Source of the DNA: JBFLXB01 sp964570625
Lineage (GTDB): Bacteria > Nitrospirota > Nitrospiria > 2-01-FULL-66-17
Length of the DNA: 64,000 bases
NCBI GenBank assembly: GCA_964570625.1
Contig: CAZMYW010000002.1
Span: 1-64,000 of the forward strand
Reading direction: 5' to 3'
Both the position numbers and the translations under genes were made by a program. Below the pieces are notes generated by a model. It had not been told where the DNA came from. It did no database searches and was given only the letters and a program-made list of their open reading frames with translations. Positions 1-6,725 of the stretch are shown one piece after another (position 1 is the stretch's first letter; every line of letters starts with the position of its first letter).

Positions 1-28
1 AAGCTGTGGTCCGGCCGCGCTCCGCGCC

Positions 29-143
29 GCCGAACAATCGCTGAAGCTGACACCGCTTCGCGGCTTCGCCTTGGTCCCCCGTCGTCCCAACTGCGTTGGG
101 ACTCTGGGCTGACCAAGGTGCAGCTTAGCTCCCCCCGTTAGGT
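29..143 (+). mobile_element. Integron attC recombination site
   Basis: An imperfect palindrome runs the full length of this 115-base stretch. It opens with an R''-type core GCCGAAC (29-35) and closes with an R'-type core GTTAGGT (137-143). Inside these, GCTGAAGCTG (40-49) pairs with CAGCTTAGC (121-129) except for one unpaired base, which is the extrahelical-base asymmetry expected of attC. Further inward CCTTGGTC (69-76) pairs with GACCAAGG (111-118), and GTCCCAAC (84-91) with GTTGGGAC (95-102). Core spacing, nested arms and the unpaired base are what integron integrases recognise in the folded bottom strand. No integrase gene lies inside the window. One departure is a G at the fourth base of R'' where a pyrimidine is usual. 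Confidence 0.85.
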
Positions 144-168
144 CGACAGGCGCGCCAGGAGAGAGTTC

Positions 169-591
169 ATGTTTGGATTCCTGAAGAAGAAGTCAGCAGA
201 AGTCAGTGTGCTGCTCGAGCGGATTGAGCTAGCGCAGCGGGCTGTGCCAGATGCGCTCAGGAACCTCTCGGCTCCGCTGCTTGACAGCCTCGCGGCAACG
301 GTGAAGTCAGAGTGGAAACAGGAGCACATTGGCAACTATGTCGCAGAGATTCGGGCTGGCGAGTCGCATGAAGCGTTCATCTACAACTATCTCATACACG
401 CAGTTGCCGACAAACTAGAGTCAGGCCGCCATCACATCTATCGCGGAGTTCTGGGAATGGAGGGAGCGCAGTACAAGGCGCTCTTCGAGCATGCGATTAA
501 CTCGATGGTCGCCCGCGGCGGCTACACCAAGGAGTGGGCTGACGAGAACCTCCGCAAAGCGGTATACAAGGGCATCAAGGGAGTGGGCTGA
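169..591 (+). CDS. Hypothetical protein, cassette-type gene after attC
   Basis: A 140-residue protein of unknown function. The ATG is preceded by AGGAGAGAG at a good distance, so the reading frame is convincing. It starts 25 bases after the attC core, which is the standard position of a cassette gene. The protein is soluble and mostly helical, begins with a Phe- and Lys-rich segment (MFGFLKKK), and has no membrane segment or recognisable catalytic motif. A His/Tyr cluster (SGRHHIYRG) lies near residue 85. No second attC follows its stop codon, so this is either the last gene of an array whose outer attC has decayed, or chromosomal DNA at the array boundary. I do not recognise the family. Confidence 0.7.
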   Translation: MFGFLKKKSAEVSVLLERIELAQRAVPDALRNLSAPLLDSLAATVKSEWKQEHIGNYVAEIRAGESHEAFIYNYLIHAVADKLESGRHHIYRGVLGMEGAQYKALFEHAINSMVARGGYTKEWADENLRKAVYKGIKGVG

Positions 592-651
592 ACGCAGCGA
601 CCGCTACCAGCTTCGTGGATGCGGCTCCACGGCCCCCGAGCGCAGCCTGAG

Positions 652-1173
652 ATGAGCAGCTTCCCAGACGACCCCATATTCAGCAACTCACGCGTCTATC
701 ATGACATCGCCGTCGAGGCGCTGACGGCATCTGAGTCCGCATCCACCGCGGGCAGCCGACCCAAGGGCGATGGCTCGCCTGGACGTGTGCTCGCCTATGA
801 CCCGGAGCGCAGGTCGTTTAAGCAAAGCATGATCGCGATCGTCTTCGCTGGAATGTACATCGAGGCGCAGCTCTGGCTCCATGGTTGTGGCCGGCTGGGT
901 ATCGCGAAGTACAGGTCGATCGACAAGCAGCCTCTCGAGGAGCGCCTTCCGGTTCTTGGCGTCTCGAATCAGACGTTGCGGGACGACCTAAAGAAGTACC
1001 GGGAGTCGCGCAAGTCACTGGTCCACGAGAAACCGGTGCCGATCTCAATGGACGAATCGCCTACGCGAATCGCCCAGACCGAGGCAGCGAAGGCTGTAGC
1101 GCTAATGGAGCGAGTGGATCGTGCGCTTGCAGACAGGAAGGACGGCAAGCGGGGTCGCATCTTTAATCTTTAG
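652..1173 (+). CDS. Hypothetical protein with a HEPN-like Rx4H motif
   Basis: About 173 residues from the ATG at 652; an ATG at 619 in the same frame would add eleven residues, and neither has a strong ribosome binding site. Residues 57-76 form a hydrophobic helix (FKQSMIAIVFAGMYIEAQLW). Further on, R120 and H125 lie in YRESRKSLVHEKP, which fits the R-x4-6-H motif of HEPN ribonucleases in its usual place near the end of a helical bundle. HEPN proteins act as toxin or abortive-infection RNases, often beside toxin-antitoxin loci, and a VapBC-type locus lies next door. The assignment rests on one short motif and helical character, so it is tentative; the gene itself is plausible. Confidence 0.5.
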   Translation: MSSFPDDPIFSNSRVYHDIAVEALTASESASTAGSRPKGDGSPGRVLAYDPERRSFKQSMIAIVFAGMYIEAQLWLHGCGRLGIAKYRSIDKQPLEERLPVLGVSNQTLRDDLKKYRESRKSLVHEKPVPISMDESPTRIAQTEAAKAVALMERVDRALADRKDGKRGRIFNL

Positions 1174-1255
1174 GAATGAGTGAGCGTTGAAGAAATATTG
1201 GGGTCGGAGTACTATTTCCGACCTCGGTGATTCAACTTATTCGGGCTATTCCTAA
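1170..1255. repeat. Nested imperfect palindrome between convergent genes
   Basis: Three nested inverted arms: TTAGGAAT (1170-1177) with ATTCCTAA (1248-1255), GTTGAA (1186-1191) with TTCAAC (1231-1236), and GGTCGGA (1202-1208) with TCCGACC (1217-1223). It lies where the HEPN-like gene and the toxin gene converge and overlaps the 3' ends of both. It could be a bidirectional terminator, although there is no U-run after the inner hairpin. It could also be a decayed recombination site; the attC cores are not recognisable. Confidence 0.5.
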
Positions 1256-1658
1256 TCAAGACCACGGCACCTGACCTCGTCACGCTCGCGATGAAAGGCC
1301 GCTCGTATTTCAGAACAAAGCGCCGTATTTTGGGGAGAGCACTGATAAAAATGTTGGCCATCTCCGCGCCGGTCACTCCTCCGGCGGTGAGGATGAAGGC
1401 GGCAACCGAGGCGCGCATCATCGCCTGTTGTTCGATCATGCGGTACCGGATGCGCTCGTCCTTCGTTAGGACGATCCATCCGCGCTTTCCGACTCCGGAA
1501 AGCCACTCCGCGTCTTTGGCGTTCGGCGCAAAGTGGTCGTCGTGAATCTCGACTGTCGCGCCCGCGCGACGAAGCGCCTCGGGCACAATCCGCTGTCCTA
1601 GGGAGCGGTCAACGAAGAAAACGAGGGGTGGGGCTAGGCCGCGCTTTGCAGCTCGCAC
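1212..1658 (-). CDS. PIN-like toxin, VapC45/DUF5615 type
   Basis: A 148-residue protein with the acidic pattern of PIN-like ribonucleases of the DUF5615/VapC45 group. FFVDRSLG (D17) follows the first strand, then IHDDHF (D40/D41), KDAEW (D49, E51) and VLTKDERI (D67). These residues would coordinate the catalytic metal for RNA cleavage. The gene overlaps the 3' end of the upstream antitoxin gene by 25 bases on the same strand, the usual antitoxin-toxin coupling, and the overlap supports this start. The role is inferred as growth-inhibiting RNase; the RNA target cannot be read from sequence. Confidence 0.75.
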   Translation of the reverse strand: MRAAKRGLAPPLVFFVDRSLGQRIVPEALRRAGATVEIHDDHFAPNAKDAEWLSGVGKRGWIVLTKDERIRYRMIEQQAMMRASVAAFILTAGGVTGAEMANIFISALPKIRRFVLKYERPFIASVTRSGAVVLIRNSPNKLNHRGRK

Positions 1659-2353
1659 CGAATCGCGTCGATAATTTCTTCGGGCGAGCGACCGTAGTCG
1701 TTCGCGAGCTCGTCAACCGATTCGCCCGCTTTGAGACGGTCTGCAATGATCGCCGTGGGGATGCCGGTCGAGGCCAGGACCGGTTGGCCGAACGCGACTT
1801 CCGGATCGATGACTACGACGCGGGGCTCGTCGCCTTGGCGGGTCCTTGTAAACGGGTAGAGCTTCACGGGAACCCCGTGCGAGTCGCGTTCGATCCGACG
1901 CAAATGGGCGGCGATGAGTGCCCGTATCGCCAATTGGCCCGATGCAGTGATGTTGATGAGGTTGCCGTACTTTTCAACAAACAGGTTAGCGCCGTCGGTC
2001 TCAAACGATTGATCCGCCAGCGGATGCTTCGACGGGAACTTGGCGCCAAGAAAGTCGAGCGCGGTTCTGACTTTGGGAAGCGAAATGTTGTGCTGTCGGC
2101 GGATCGCGTCGAGCACGTGAATTTCAACTAGGTTCATGAAGGAGAGCGACTTCGGGCCCGTGGCAATGACCGGGGCCTTGATCAATGGTGTAAATCGTTT
2201 CGCGCCGCCCTGCGTGGGGTACGAACGGCCGACGACCCACGATCGGAGTGTGGAGATGGGGATGCGCAAATAGCGCGCGGCCTCGGCAAGGCTATAGGAC
2301 GGGGCTTCGCGGAGTTCTTGTACGAGATCGGCGTTACGTTTGTTTCGTGGCAT
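1634..2353 (-). CDS. DUF433-type antitoxin, VapB45-like
   Basis: 239 residues from the ATG at 2353, chosen because AAAGGCG precedes it and because upstream in-frame codons add only a basic tail. Residues about 15-45 resemble a MerR-like helix-turn-helix (YSLAEAARYLRIPISTLRSWV). The C-terminal third carries the DUF433 signature (PVLASTGIPTAIIADRLKAGESVDELANDYGRSPEEIIDAI). This two-domain layout, followed by an overlapping PIN-like gene, is that of VapB45-type antitoxins, which bind the toxin and repress their own promoter. It is the first gene of a two-gene operon. Function is assigned by domain order and context. Confidence 0.75.
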   Translation of the reverse strand: MPRNKRNADLVQELREAPSYSLAEAARYLRIPISTLRSWVVGRSYPTQGGAKRFTPLIKAPVIATGPKSLSFMNLVEIHVLDAIRRQHNISLPKVRTALDFLGAKFPSKHPLADQSFETDGANLFVEKYGNLINITASGQLAIRALIAAHLRRIERDSHGVPVKLYPFTRTRQGDEPRVVVIDPEVAFGQPVLASTGIPTAIIADRLKAGESVDELANDYGRSPEEIIDAIRCELQSAA

Positions 2354-2394
2354 CGGCGTAATCGCCTTTCTTACGGTGGGGACAAAGACGACGA

Positions 2395-2424
2395 ATCTTA
2401 CCGCGATCATTCAAGCGGGCGCAA
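2395..2424 (-). promoter_or_regulatory. Candidate promoter of the toxin-antitoxin operon
   Basis: On the minus strand TTGCGC (2424-2419) and TAAGAT (2400-2395) are 18 bases apart, about 40 bases upstream of the antitoxin ATG. The -35 is weak; TTGAAT a few bases further in is an alternative. Confidence 0.4.
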
Positions 2425-2443
2425 GAGAAAAACCCACATGCGC

Positions 2444-2472
2444 TTGACTTGCGTATAGGGCTCTCCTAGAAT
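2444..2472 (+). promoter_or_regulatory. Sigma-70-type promoter, leaderless geometry
   Basis: TTGACT (2444-2449), a 17-base spacer, then TAGAAT (2467-2472). The expected transcription start, seven bases after the -10, coincides with the GTG start codon at 2479. Confidence 0.75.
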
Positions 2473-2478
2473 CCGGCC

Positions 2479-2805
2479 GTGCGTTTTCCGATTTCTCGTC
2501 GACCTCCGGGCGGTTCATCGCCGGACGGAGCGCCTGGCAAGCGGGGCGCGGCTCCGGGGGCCCCGGCGCAGAACGTGCGACCGGCTAATCCTGCGGCCGC
2601 GGGGCAACGTCCTGATCAGTTTCAAGAACTGCGGGCTTCGGCATTGTATTGCCCCAAGTGCGGGCAGGCCACGCCCACGCGAGAAGTCCTCTTGTTGGTT
2701 CTTCCCGACGGCGGGAGTCTCTACGACTATCGCTGCGCGCATTGCGGGACCTCCACCGGCTCCCGCACGGCGAAGCCGGCGTCCAACGTTCGCGTTCTTC
2801 GTTAG
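2479..2805 (+). CDS. Small zinc-ribbon protein
   Basis: 108 residues. The N-terminal half is a low-complexity Pro/Gly/Ala/Arg-rich stretch. The C-terminal half has two Cys pairs (CPKCG near residue 59 and CAHCG near residue 87) that would form one zinc ribbon. There is no catalytic motif. The GTG start lies exactly where transcription should begin from the promoter at 2444-2472, so the mRNA may be leaderless; no Shine-Dalgarno sequence exists. A later start inside the low-complexity region cannot be excluded. Its 3' end overlaps the left terminus of a repeat element by four bases, including the stop codon. Function unknown; nucleic-acid or protein binding is a guess. Confidence 0.65.
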   Translation: MRFPISRRPPGGSSPDGAPGKRGAAPGAPAQNVRPANPAAAGQRPDQFQELRASALYCPKCGQATPTREVLLLVLPDGGSLYDYRCAHCGTSTGSRTAKPASNVRVLR

Positions 2806-2932
2806 AGCCTGTCCAGGAGAGGCCATCTGCGGCGTTGTCGGTCGGCCTTGCGTGCTCACGTACGACCCAGTACGCTCCGCGCGCAAGGACCTCTCTCCGC
2901 CTTGCATCTGTCCTCCCCTGAACAGGCTCTAA
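2802..2932 (+). repeat. Interspersed palindromic repeat, copy A
   Basis: The element is bounded by inverted ends: TTAGAGCCTGT (2802-2812) and ACAGGCTCTAA (2922-2932). The match extends inward to about 21 bases with two mismatches. The core contains GGCCATCTGCGGCGTTG, CACGTACG and AGTACGCTCCG and is itself an imperfect palindrome. The same core recurs at 9361-9481 (inverted) and 23259-23382. Similarity to copy C continues to about 2959 (GACTCGGACAGGCTCCTAG). Short length, terminal inverted repeats and lack of coding capacity are MITE-like or REP-like. Confidence 0.8.
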
Positions 2933-2962
2933 CCCACATGACTCGGACAGGCTCCTAGCATT

Positions 2963-3604
2963 ATGGTCAAGAAGATCAAGAAAAAATCTCCGGCGGGTGC
3001 GTCGGGGTGGCGAGGTGTTCCACTAGCCTTGGTGGTCACCGCGCTGGCAGGGCCGCGGCGCGAAGGGCGCGATGTGTTGCGGCTGTTTTCGCCGACGTGG
3101 CGCCTTCGGGAAATCTTCCTGGATCATTTCAGTTTGGAAGTCGTTTCCACCGACCGACCGCTGACGCTCGCCGAGTTCGCGGCGTGGCCGGGTCTGACCG
3201 ATCCCTCCTGGGCGTTCAAGTCTGCGGGTGGACACGGCGTGGTGTTGACCAAGACGACGGTCGAGGAGGTGGACGAGGGACCTCGGCTCGGCGTGGTGCC
3301 GCTGGTGGTTCGCTTGCTGGCACCCGATCTGGATCGGCTTCCCGGGCTATGGGACGAGGACTTTCCGGAGGTGGCGCGCGTGGCCCTGACCACGGCGTTT
3401 ACCGAGGCCATGAATCTGATCCCGGGCTATGATCGCGCGGTGTGGAGCGGCCCGCGGCCGGCGCGCGATCTCAACGCGTTGATCAACCACCTCAACGCGT
3501 TGGTGGCCGATGAGTTTTCGTTGACTGGGGTGGAGCGCCCACGTCCGTTCCCCCACGCGCCGGATCGATTGGCCGCAACGATTCCCGGTTCGGTTCGCCT
3601 GTAA
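2963..3604 (+). CDS. Conserved-looking hypothetical protein
   Basis: 213 residues, starting Lys-rich (MVKKIKKKSP). It is soluble, with mixed alpha/beta character and no signal peptide or membrane segment. I recognise no motif; acidic stretches (VEEVDEGPRLG) and a C-terminal segment HAPDRLAATIPGSVRL are the main features. Codon use and GC match the neighbours, and no long competing frame exists. It converges on the polyamine decarboxylase gene 33 bases away. The ATG has only a weak upstream purine run; the repeat element ends just before it, so its promoter may lie in the repeat. Function unknown. Confidence 0.6.
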   Translation: MVKKIKKKSPAGASGWRGVPLALVVTALAGPRREGRDVLRLFSPTWRLREIFLDHFSLEVVSTDRPLTLAEFAAWPGLTDPSWAFKSAGGHGVVLTKTTVEEVDEGPRLGVVPLVVRLLAPDLDRLPGLWDEDFPEVARVALTTAFTEAMNLIPGYDRAVWSGPRPARDLNALINHLNALVADEFSLTGVERPRPFPHAPDRLAATIPGSVRL

Positions 3605-3637
3605 GAGAGATAACCGAGACCTAAGCACGTCGAGCGC

Positions 3638-5191
3638 TCAGCGTTTGACGACGCCGATCCAGCTGTTGGTCTCGTCCAAACCGTCTACCGTGCCACCCAG
3701 AACCAGCATCCGTTTCAGGTAGTTCACGGCTTCCGCGGTGATGACTTCGCCCGGGACCAACACCGGGATTCCAGGGGGATAGACGGTGACGATCTCAGAG
3801 GAGACCGCGCCGACCGACGCCTCCAGCGGCACGTAGTCTTGATCCGCGAAAAACGCCTCGCGCGGGGTCATGACGGCGTCGTGACCGAACGCGGGAAGGG
3901 GCTCGGAGGCCAGGGGCGACGGTCCGGACGTTGTTCCAGATTCCTTGGCGATTTCGCGCAGCGCTTCGACCAGTTGCCGGAGGTCGTCCTGGCGGTCTCC
4001 AATGCTCACGATGACCAGGATGTGGAACGGGTCGGCCATCTCGATCTGAATGTGGTACTTGGTGTTGAGAATCTGCGACACCTGGTACCCGGAGAGGCCG
4101 AGGTCGGTGACGGTAATGGCTAGCTTGGTGACGTCCAGGTCTCCCATCTGCGCGAACAGACCGCCGGCGACCGCGTCTTTCCCCAGGCAGAAGAGGCCGG
4201 GGATCCGGTTGATGCGCGCGCGGGCATCCTGGGCCAGGCGAATCGCCTTGTCCAAGAGTTTCTCACCCTCGGTCGCCATCTGCATCCGAGCCAAGTCCAG
4301 CGACGCCATCAAAATATAGGATGGGCTGGTGGTCTGCACGAATCGCAGCACGTTGTTCAGCATGGAGAGGTTGACCCGATCCTTGCGCGCGTGGAGCATG
4401 GACGCCTGAGTCATGCCGCCGATGATCTTGTGCGTACTCTGCACGCACAGATCGGCTCCGGCTTCCAGCGCGGAGGCCGGGAGATCGGGATGGAACTTCA
4501 AATGCGGGCCATGGGCCTCATCGACTAACACGACGAGGCCCTTGTCGTGGGCGTATGGCACGATCCGCTCCAGGTCCGCGCAGATGCCGTAGTAGTTGGG
4601 GCTGGTCAGAAACAAGACCTTGCACTCCGGGTGCGCGTCGATGGCGGCTTTGGTTTCTTCGAACGTCACGTTGAGCATGATGCGCAGGCGCGGGTCCACG
4701 GGCGGACTGTAAAAAATCGGTTGGACACCCGACAGGATCGAGCCCGCCAGCACGGACTTGTGGGCGTTGCGCGCCACCAGCATCTTGTCGCCGGGGTTGC
4801 ACGCGGCGAGAATCATCGCGTGGTTGCCGCCGGTGGTTCCGTTGACCAAGAAATACGAGCGATCAGCCCCGTAGGCCTTGGCGGCAAGCTCTTGCGCCTC
4901 CTTGATCACGCCTCGCGGCTTGTGCAGCGAGTCCACTTCGTCGAGTGTGGTCAAGTCGATGGAGAAGATCTTGGGGCCGACGAATTTGCGGAAACGCGTC
5001 GAGATGCCTTTTCCGCTCTTGTGACCGGGTGTGTGAAAGGAGATCTTGCGGCTTTCGGCCAGTCCCACCATCGCGTCGAACAGCGGCGTGCGAAGCTGTT
5101 CGTCGATTTCGGACGTGGAAGCAGATGATGGGGACGCTGGCTGCGCCTTGGAGACGCCAGATTGCGGAGACTGCTCGTTAAAGTCCGTCAC
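3638..5191 (-). CDS. speA: Orn/Lys/Arg decarboxylase, probably arginine decarboxylase
   Basis: 517 residues, a PLP-dependent fold-type I decarboxylase of the Orn/Lys/Arg family lacking the N-terminal wing domain, as in the shorter Bacillus SpeA type. Visible motifs are SFHTPGHKSG near residue 51, VNGTTGGNHA (117-126), LVDEAHGPH with D224 and H227 against the cofactor ring, and QSTHKIIGG with K255 as the Schiff-base lysine. A C-terminal domain follows from about residue 390. It is the last gene of the speD-speE-decarboxylase operon, 53 bases after speE. Arginine decarboxylation to agmatine would feed putrescine synthesis; ornithine or lysine as substrate cannot be excluded. The start codon is GTG. 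Confidence 0.85.
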   Translation of the reverse strand: MTDFNEQSPQSGVSKAQPASPSSASTSEIDEQLRTPLFDAMVGLAESRKISFHTPGHKSGKGISTRFRKFVGPKIFSIDLTTLDEVDSLHKPRGVIKEAQELAAKAYGADRSYFLVNGTTGGNHAMILAACNPGDKMLVARNAHKSVLAGSILSGVQPIFYSPPVDPRLRIMLNVTFEETKAAIDAHPECKVLFLTSPNYYGICADLERIVPYAHDKGLVVLVDEAHGPHLKFHPDLPASALEAGADLCVQSTHKIIGGMTQASMLHARKDRVNLSMLNNVLRFVQTTSPSYILMASLDLARMQMATEGEKLLDKAIRLAQDARARINRIPGLFCLGKDAVAGGLFAQMGDLDVTKLAITVTDLGLSGYQVSQILNTKYHIQIEMADPFHILVIVSIGDRQDDLRQLVEALREIAKESGTTSGPSPLASEPLPAFGHDAVMTPREAFFADQDYVPLEASVGAVSSEIVTVYPPGIPVLVPGEVITAEAVNYLKRMLVLGGTVDGLDETNSWIGVVKR

Positions 5192-5244
5192 GGTCTGTCT
5201 ACGGGCAACCGTAGCGCGGCGCCCGCGGTGGGGGGAGCCCTCCG

Positions 5245-6165
5245 TCAGTGGTAGGTAAACAAGGGCTGGTTGTCTTCGATGATGCGGTCTTCGGTGGCCA
5301 ACCGTTTGACCAAGTGTTTGGGCAGGAGAAACTGCCCCTGGTGGATCTCGCCGTGGTAGTAGCGCAGCTCACCCGTAATCCGTTTGGCAATTCGTTCGTC
5401 CACCGCGCTCGGCGTCACCGAGCGCGGGTCAAGACTCTTGGATGCCACGGCGAATCCCCAGGGAAGACCGAATGAGGGGATGGAGGTTTCATAGGGTGCC
5501 ACGACGGGGAACGCGGTCTTGAGCGTCTGACACACCGCGGCGAAACAAAACATGCTGTTCACCGCGGTGGACCCGGCCTGGAGCGTGATGGTCCCCTGCG
5601 GGGTCAGCCGCCGCTTTACGATCTGGTAGAACTCCTTAGTGTACAGCAGATACGCGGGGCCTTCTTCAACCGGCTCCGAAATGTCGATGATGATCGCGTC
5701 GTAGGTGTCGTTGGTTTCCTCAAGGTACTTGCGGGCGTCCAGAAACTTCAACTCGACGCGAGGGTCGTCAAACGCGCCTTGATGCCATTCCGGCAGGAAT
5801 TGTTTGCACCGTTCAACCACCTCTTGGTCGATGTCCACCATCAGCACGTGTTCGACTGTCCGGTGCCGCAGGATCTCCCGGAGCGTGGCGCCTTCGCCGC
5901 CGCCGACGATGAACACCCGCTTGGGTTCGGGGTGGGTCAGCAGCGCGGGGTGGACCAGGGCCTCGTGGTAGATGAACTCGTCGGCCTCGGAAGACTGCAT
6001 CTTCCCGTCCAGGACCAGGCAGCGGCCGTAGCTCCCAGTGTCCATGATCTCCACCTCTTGGTACTTGGTCTTGGCGGAGTACAGCATGGACCGGATGCCA
6101 TGCATATGGCCTTCCTCAGGATTGAGGAAGTCAAGGAACCATTTGTAGCTCTTTGACTCGGTCAT
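5245..6165 (-). CDS. speE: Aminopropyltransferase, spermidine or thermospermine synthase
   Basis: 306 residues. It transfers the aminopropyl group of decarboxylated S-adenosylmethionine to a polyamine acceptor. The Rossmann-type motif IVGGGEGATLRE (GGGEG 88-92) and acidic D111 (VDIDQEVV) form the nucleoside site. The gate region reads IIDISEPVEEGPAYLLYTKEFY with D161. The form EPxEEGPxYxLYTKxFY is closer to ACAULIS5-type thermospermine synthases than to the DPxGPAxxLF of classical spermidine synthases. The ATG overlaps the 3' end of speD by 35 bases, so the two are coupled. Decarboxylated SAM comes from SpeD and the amine backbone from the downstream decarboxylase. The acceptor is not settled by sequence. 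Confidence 0.88.
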   Translation of the reverse strand: MTESKSYKWFLDFLNPEEGHMHGIRSMLYSAKTKYQEVEIMDTGSYGRCLVLDGKMQSSEADEFIYHEALVHPALLTHPEPKRVFIVGGGEGATLREILRHRTVEHVLMVDIDQEVVERCKQFLPEWHQGAFDDPRVELKFLDARKYLEETNDTYDAIIIDISEPVEEGPAYLLYTKEFYQIVKRRLTPQGTITLQAGSTAVNSMFCFAAVCQTLKTAFPVVAPYETSIPSFGLPWGFAVASKSLDPRSVTPSAVDERIAKRITGELRYYHGEIHQGQFLLPKHLVKRLATEDRIIEDNQPLFTYH

Positions 6166-6571
6166 CGGCAGGCAGTTCCTCGACGGTGGGCACCGTCTTG
6201 TGGGGCAGCTTCACATTACCCTTCGAAAGAATTCCTCGCCGCACCTCCATAATCGAAGGGTGCTTGGACTGGAACTTCTCGATCAGAAATTCCGCGGCGA
6301 CCTCGGGTTGCAGGACGTCGCCGCAGGTAAAAATGTCTACGGCGGCATATCCGTATTCGGGCCAGGTGTGGATCGAGAGATGGGACTCGGCAATGACCAC
6401 GACGCCGCTGATCCCGAACGGAGAAAACTTGTGGAAGTGGACGTCCACGATTGTGGCTCGGGCGATTTTGGCCGCCTCGACCATGAGGAGCTCGACCTTT
6501 TTCAGGTCGTTGAGCAGCTTGGTGTTGCACGCCTTGAGCTCCACCAGAAGATGGGTCCCTAATCCGTGCAC
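6131..6571 (-). CDS. speD: S-adenosylmethionine decarboxylase proenzyme
   Basis: 146 residues, bacterial class 1B SpeD. The self-processing site is ESHLSIHTWPE: cleavage before S63 gives the pyruvoyl cofactor. H68 and C83 (DIFTCGD) are the other catalytic residues, at the positions known for the Thermotoga enzyme. The GTG start at 6571 is preceded by AGGGGGAAG at the right distance. It makes decarboxylated SAM for the overlapping speE. It is the first gene of the operon, behind a clear promoter and a hairpin-forming leader of about 120 bases. Confidence 0.93.
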   Translation of the reverse strand: MHGLGTHLLVELKACNTKLLNDLKKVELLMVEAAKIARATIVDVHFHKFSPFGISGVVVIAESHLSIHTWPEYGYAAVDIFTCGDVLQPEVAAEFLIEKFQSKHPSIMEVRRGILSKGNVKLPHKTVPTVEELPADDRVKELQMVP

Positions 6572-6646
6572 CGTTTCTTCCCCCTTTCGTGACCGCGTCC
6601 CCCTGCGGGGCGCGCTCGAAGCGAACTCACGTCCGCTCCAGACTCT

Positions 6647-6676
6647 GTTGGATCGCTCGAACGCGCGCGATCCAAC
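6647..6676 (-). promoter_or_regulatory. Hairpin in the speD leader
   Basis: GTTGGATCGC (6647-6656) and GCGATCCAAC (6667-6676) are perfect 10-base arms with a 10-base loop. It lies 20-50 bases downstream of the speD -10 box and about 75 bases upstream of the start codon. There is no U-run, so it is not a simple terminator. It could be a repressor operator or an RNA structure in the leader. It does not match a SAM riboswitch. Confidence 0.6.
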
Positions 6677-6697
6677 ACGTTGTAAATTTTGGTCCGT

Positions 6698-6725
6698 ACT
6701 ATAACTGAATAGAGTTTCAAGTCAA
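6698..6725 (-). promoter_or_regulatory. Promoter of speD-speE-decarboxylase operon
   Basis: Minus strand: TTGACT (6725-6720), 16-base spacer, TATAGT (6703-6698). The flank is locally A/T-rich, unlike the surrounding DNA. Confidence 0.75.

Noticed and set aside
583..660. A second attC site after the 140-residue gene
   Set aside because: GGCTGAAC at the gene end resembles an R'' core, but no GTTRRRY core or matching arms follow within 150 bases.
6572..6697. SAM riboswitch upstream of speD
   Set aside because: The leader hairpin is a single inverted repeat without the conserved junction sequences of known SAM riboswitches.
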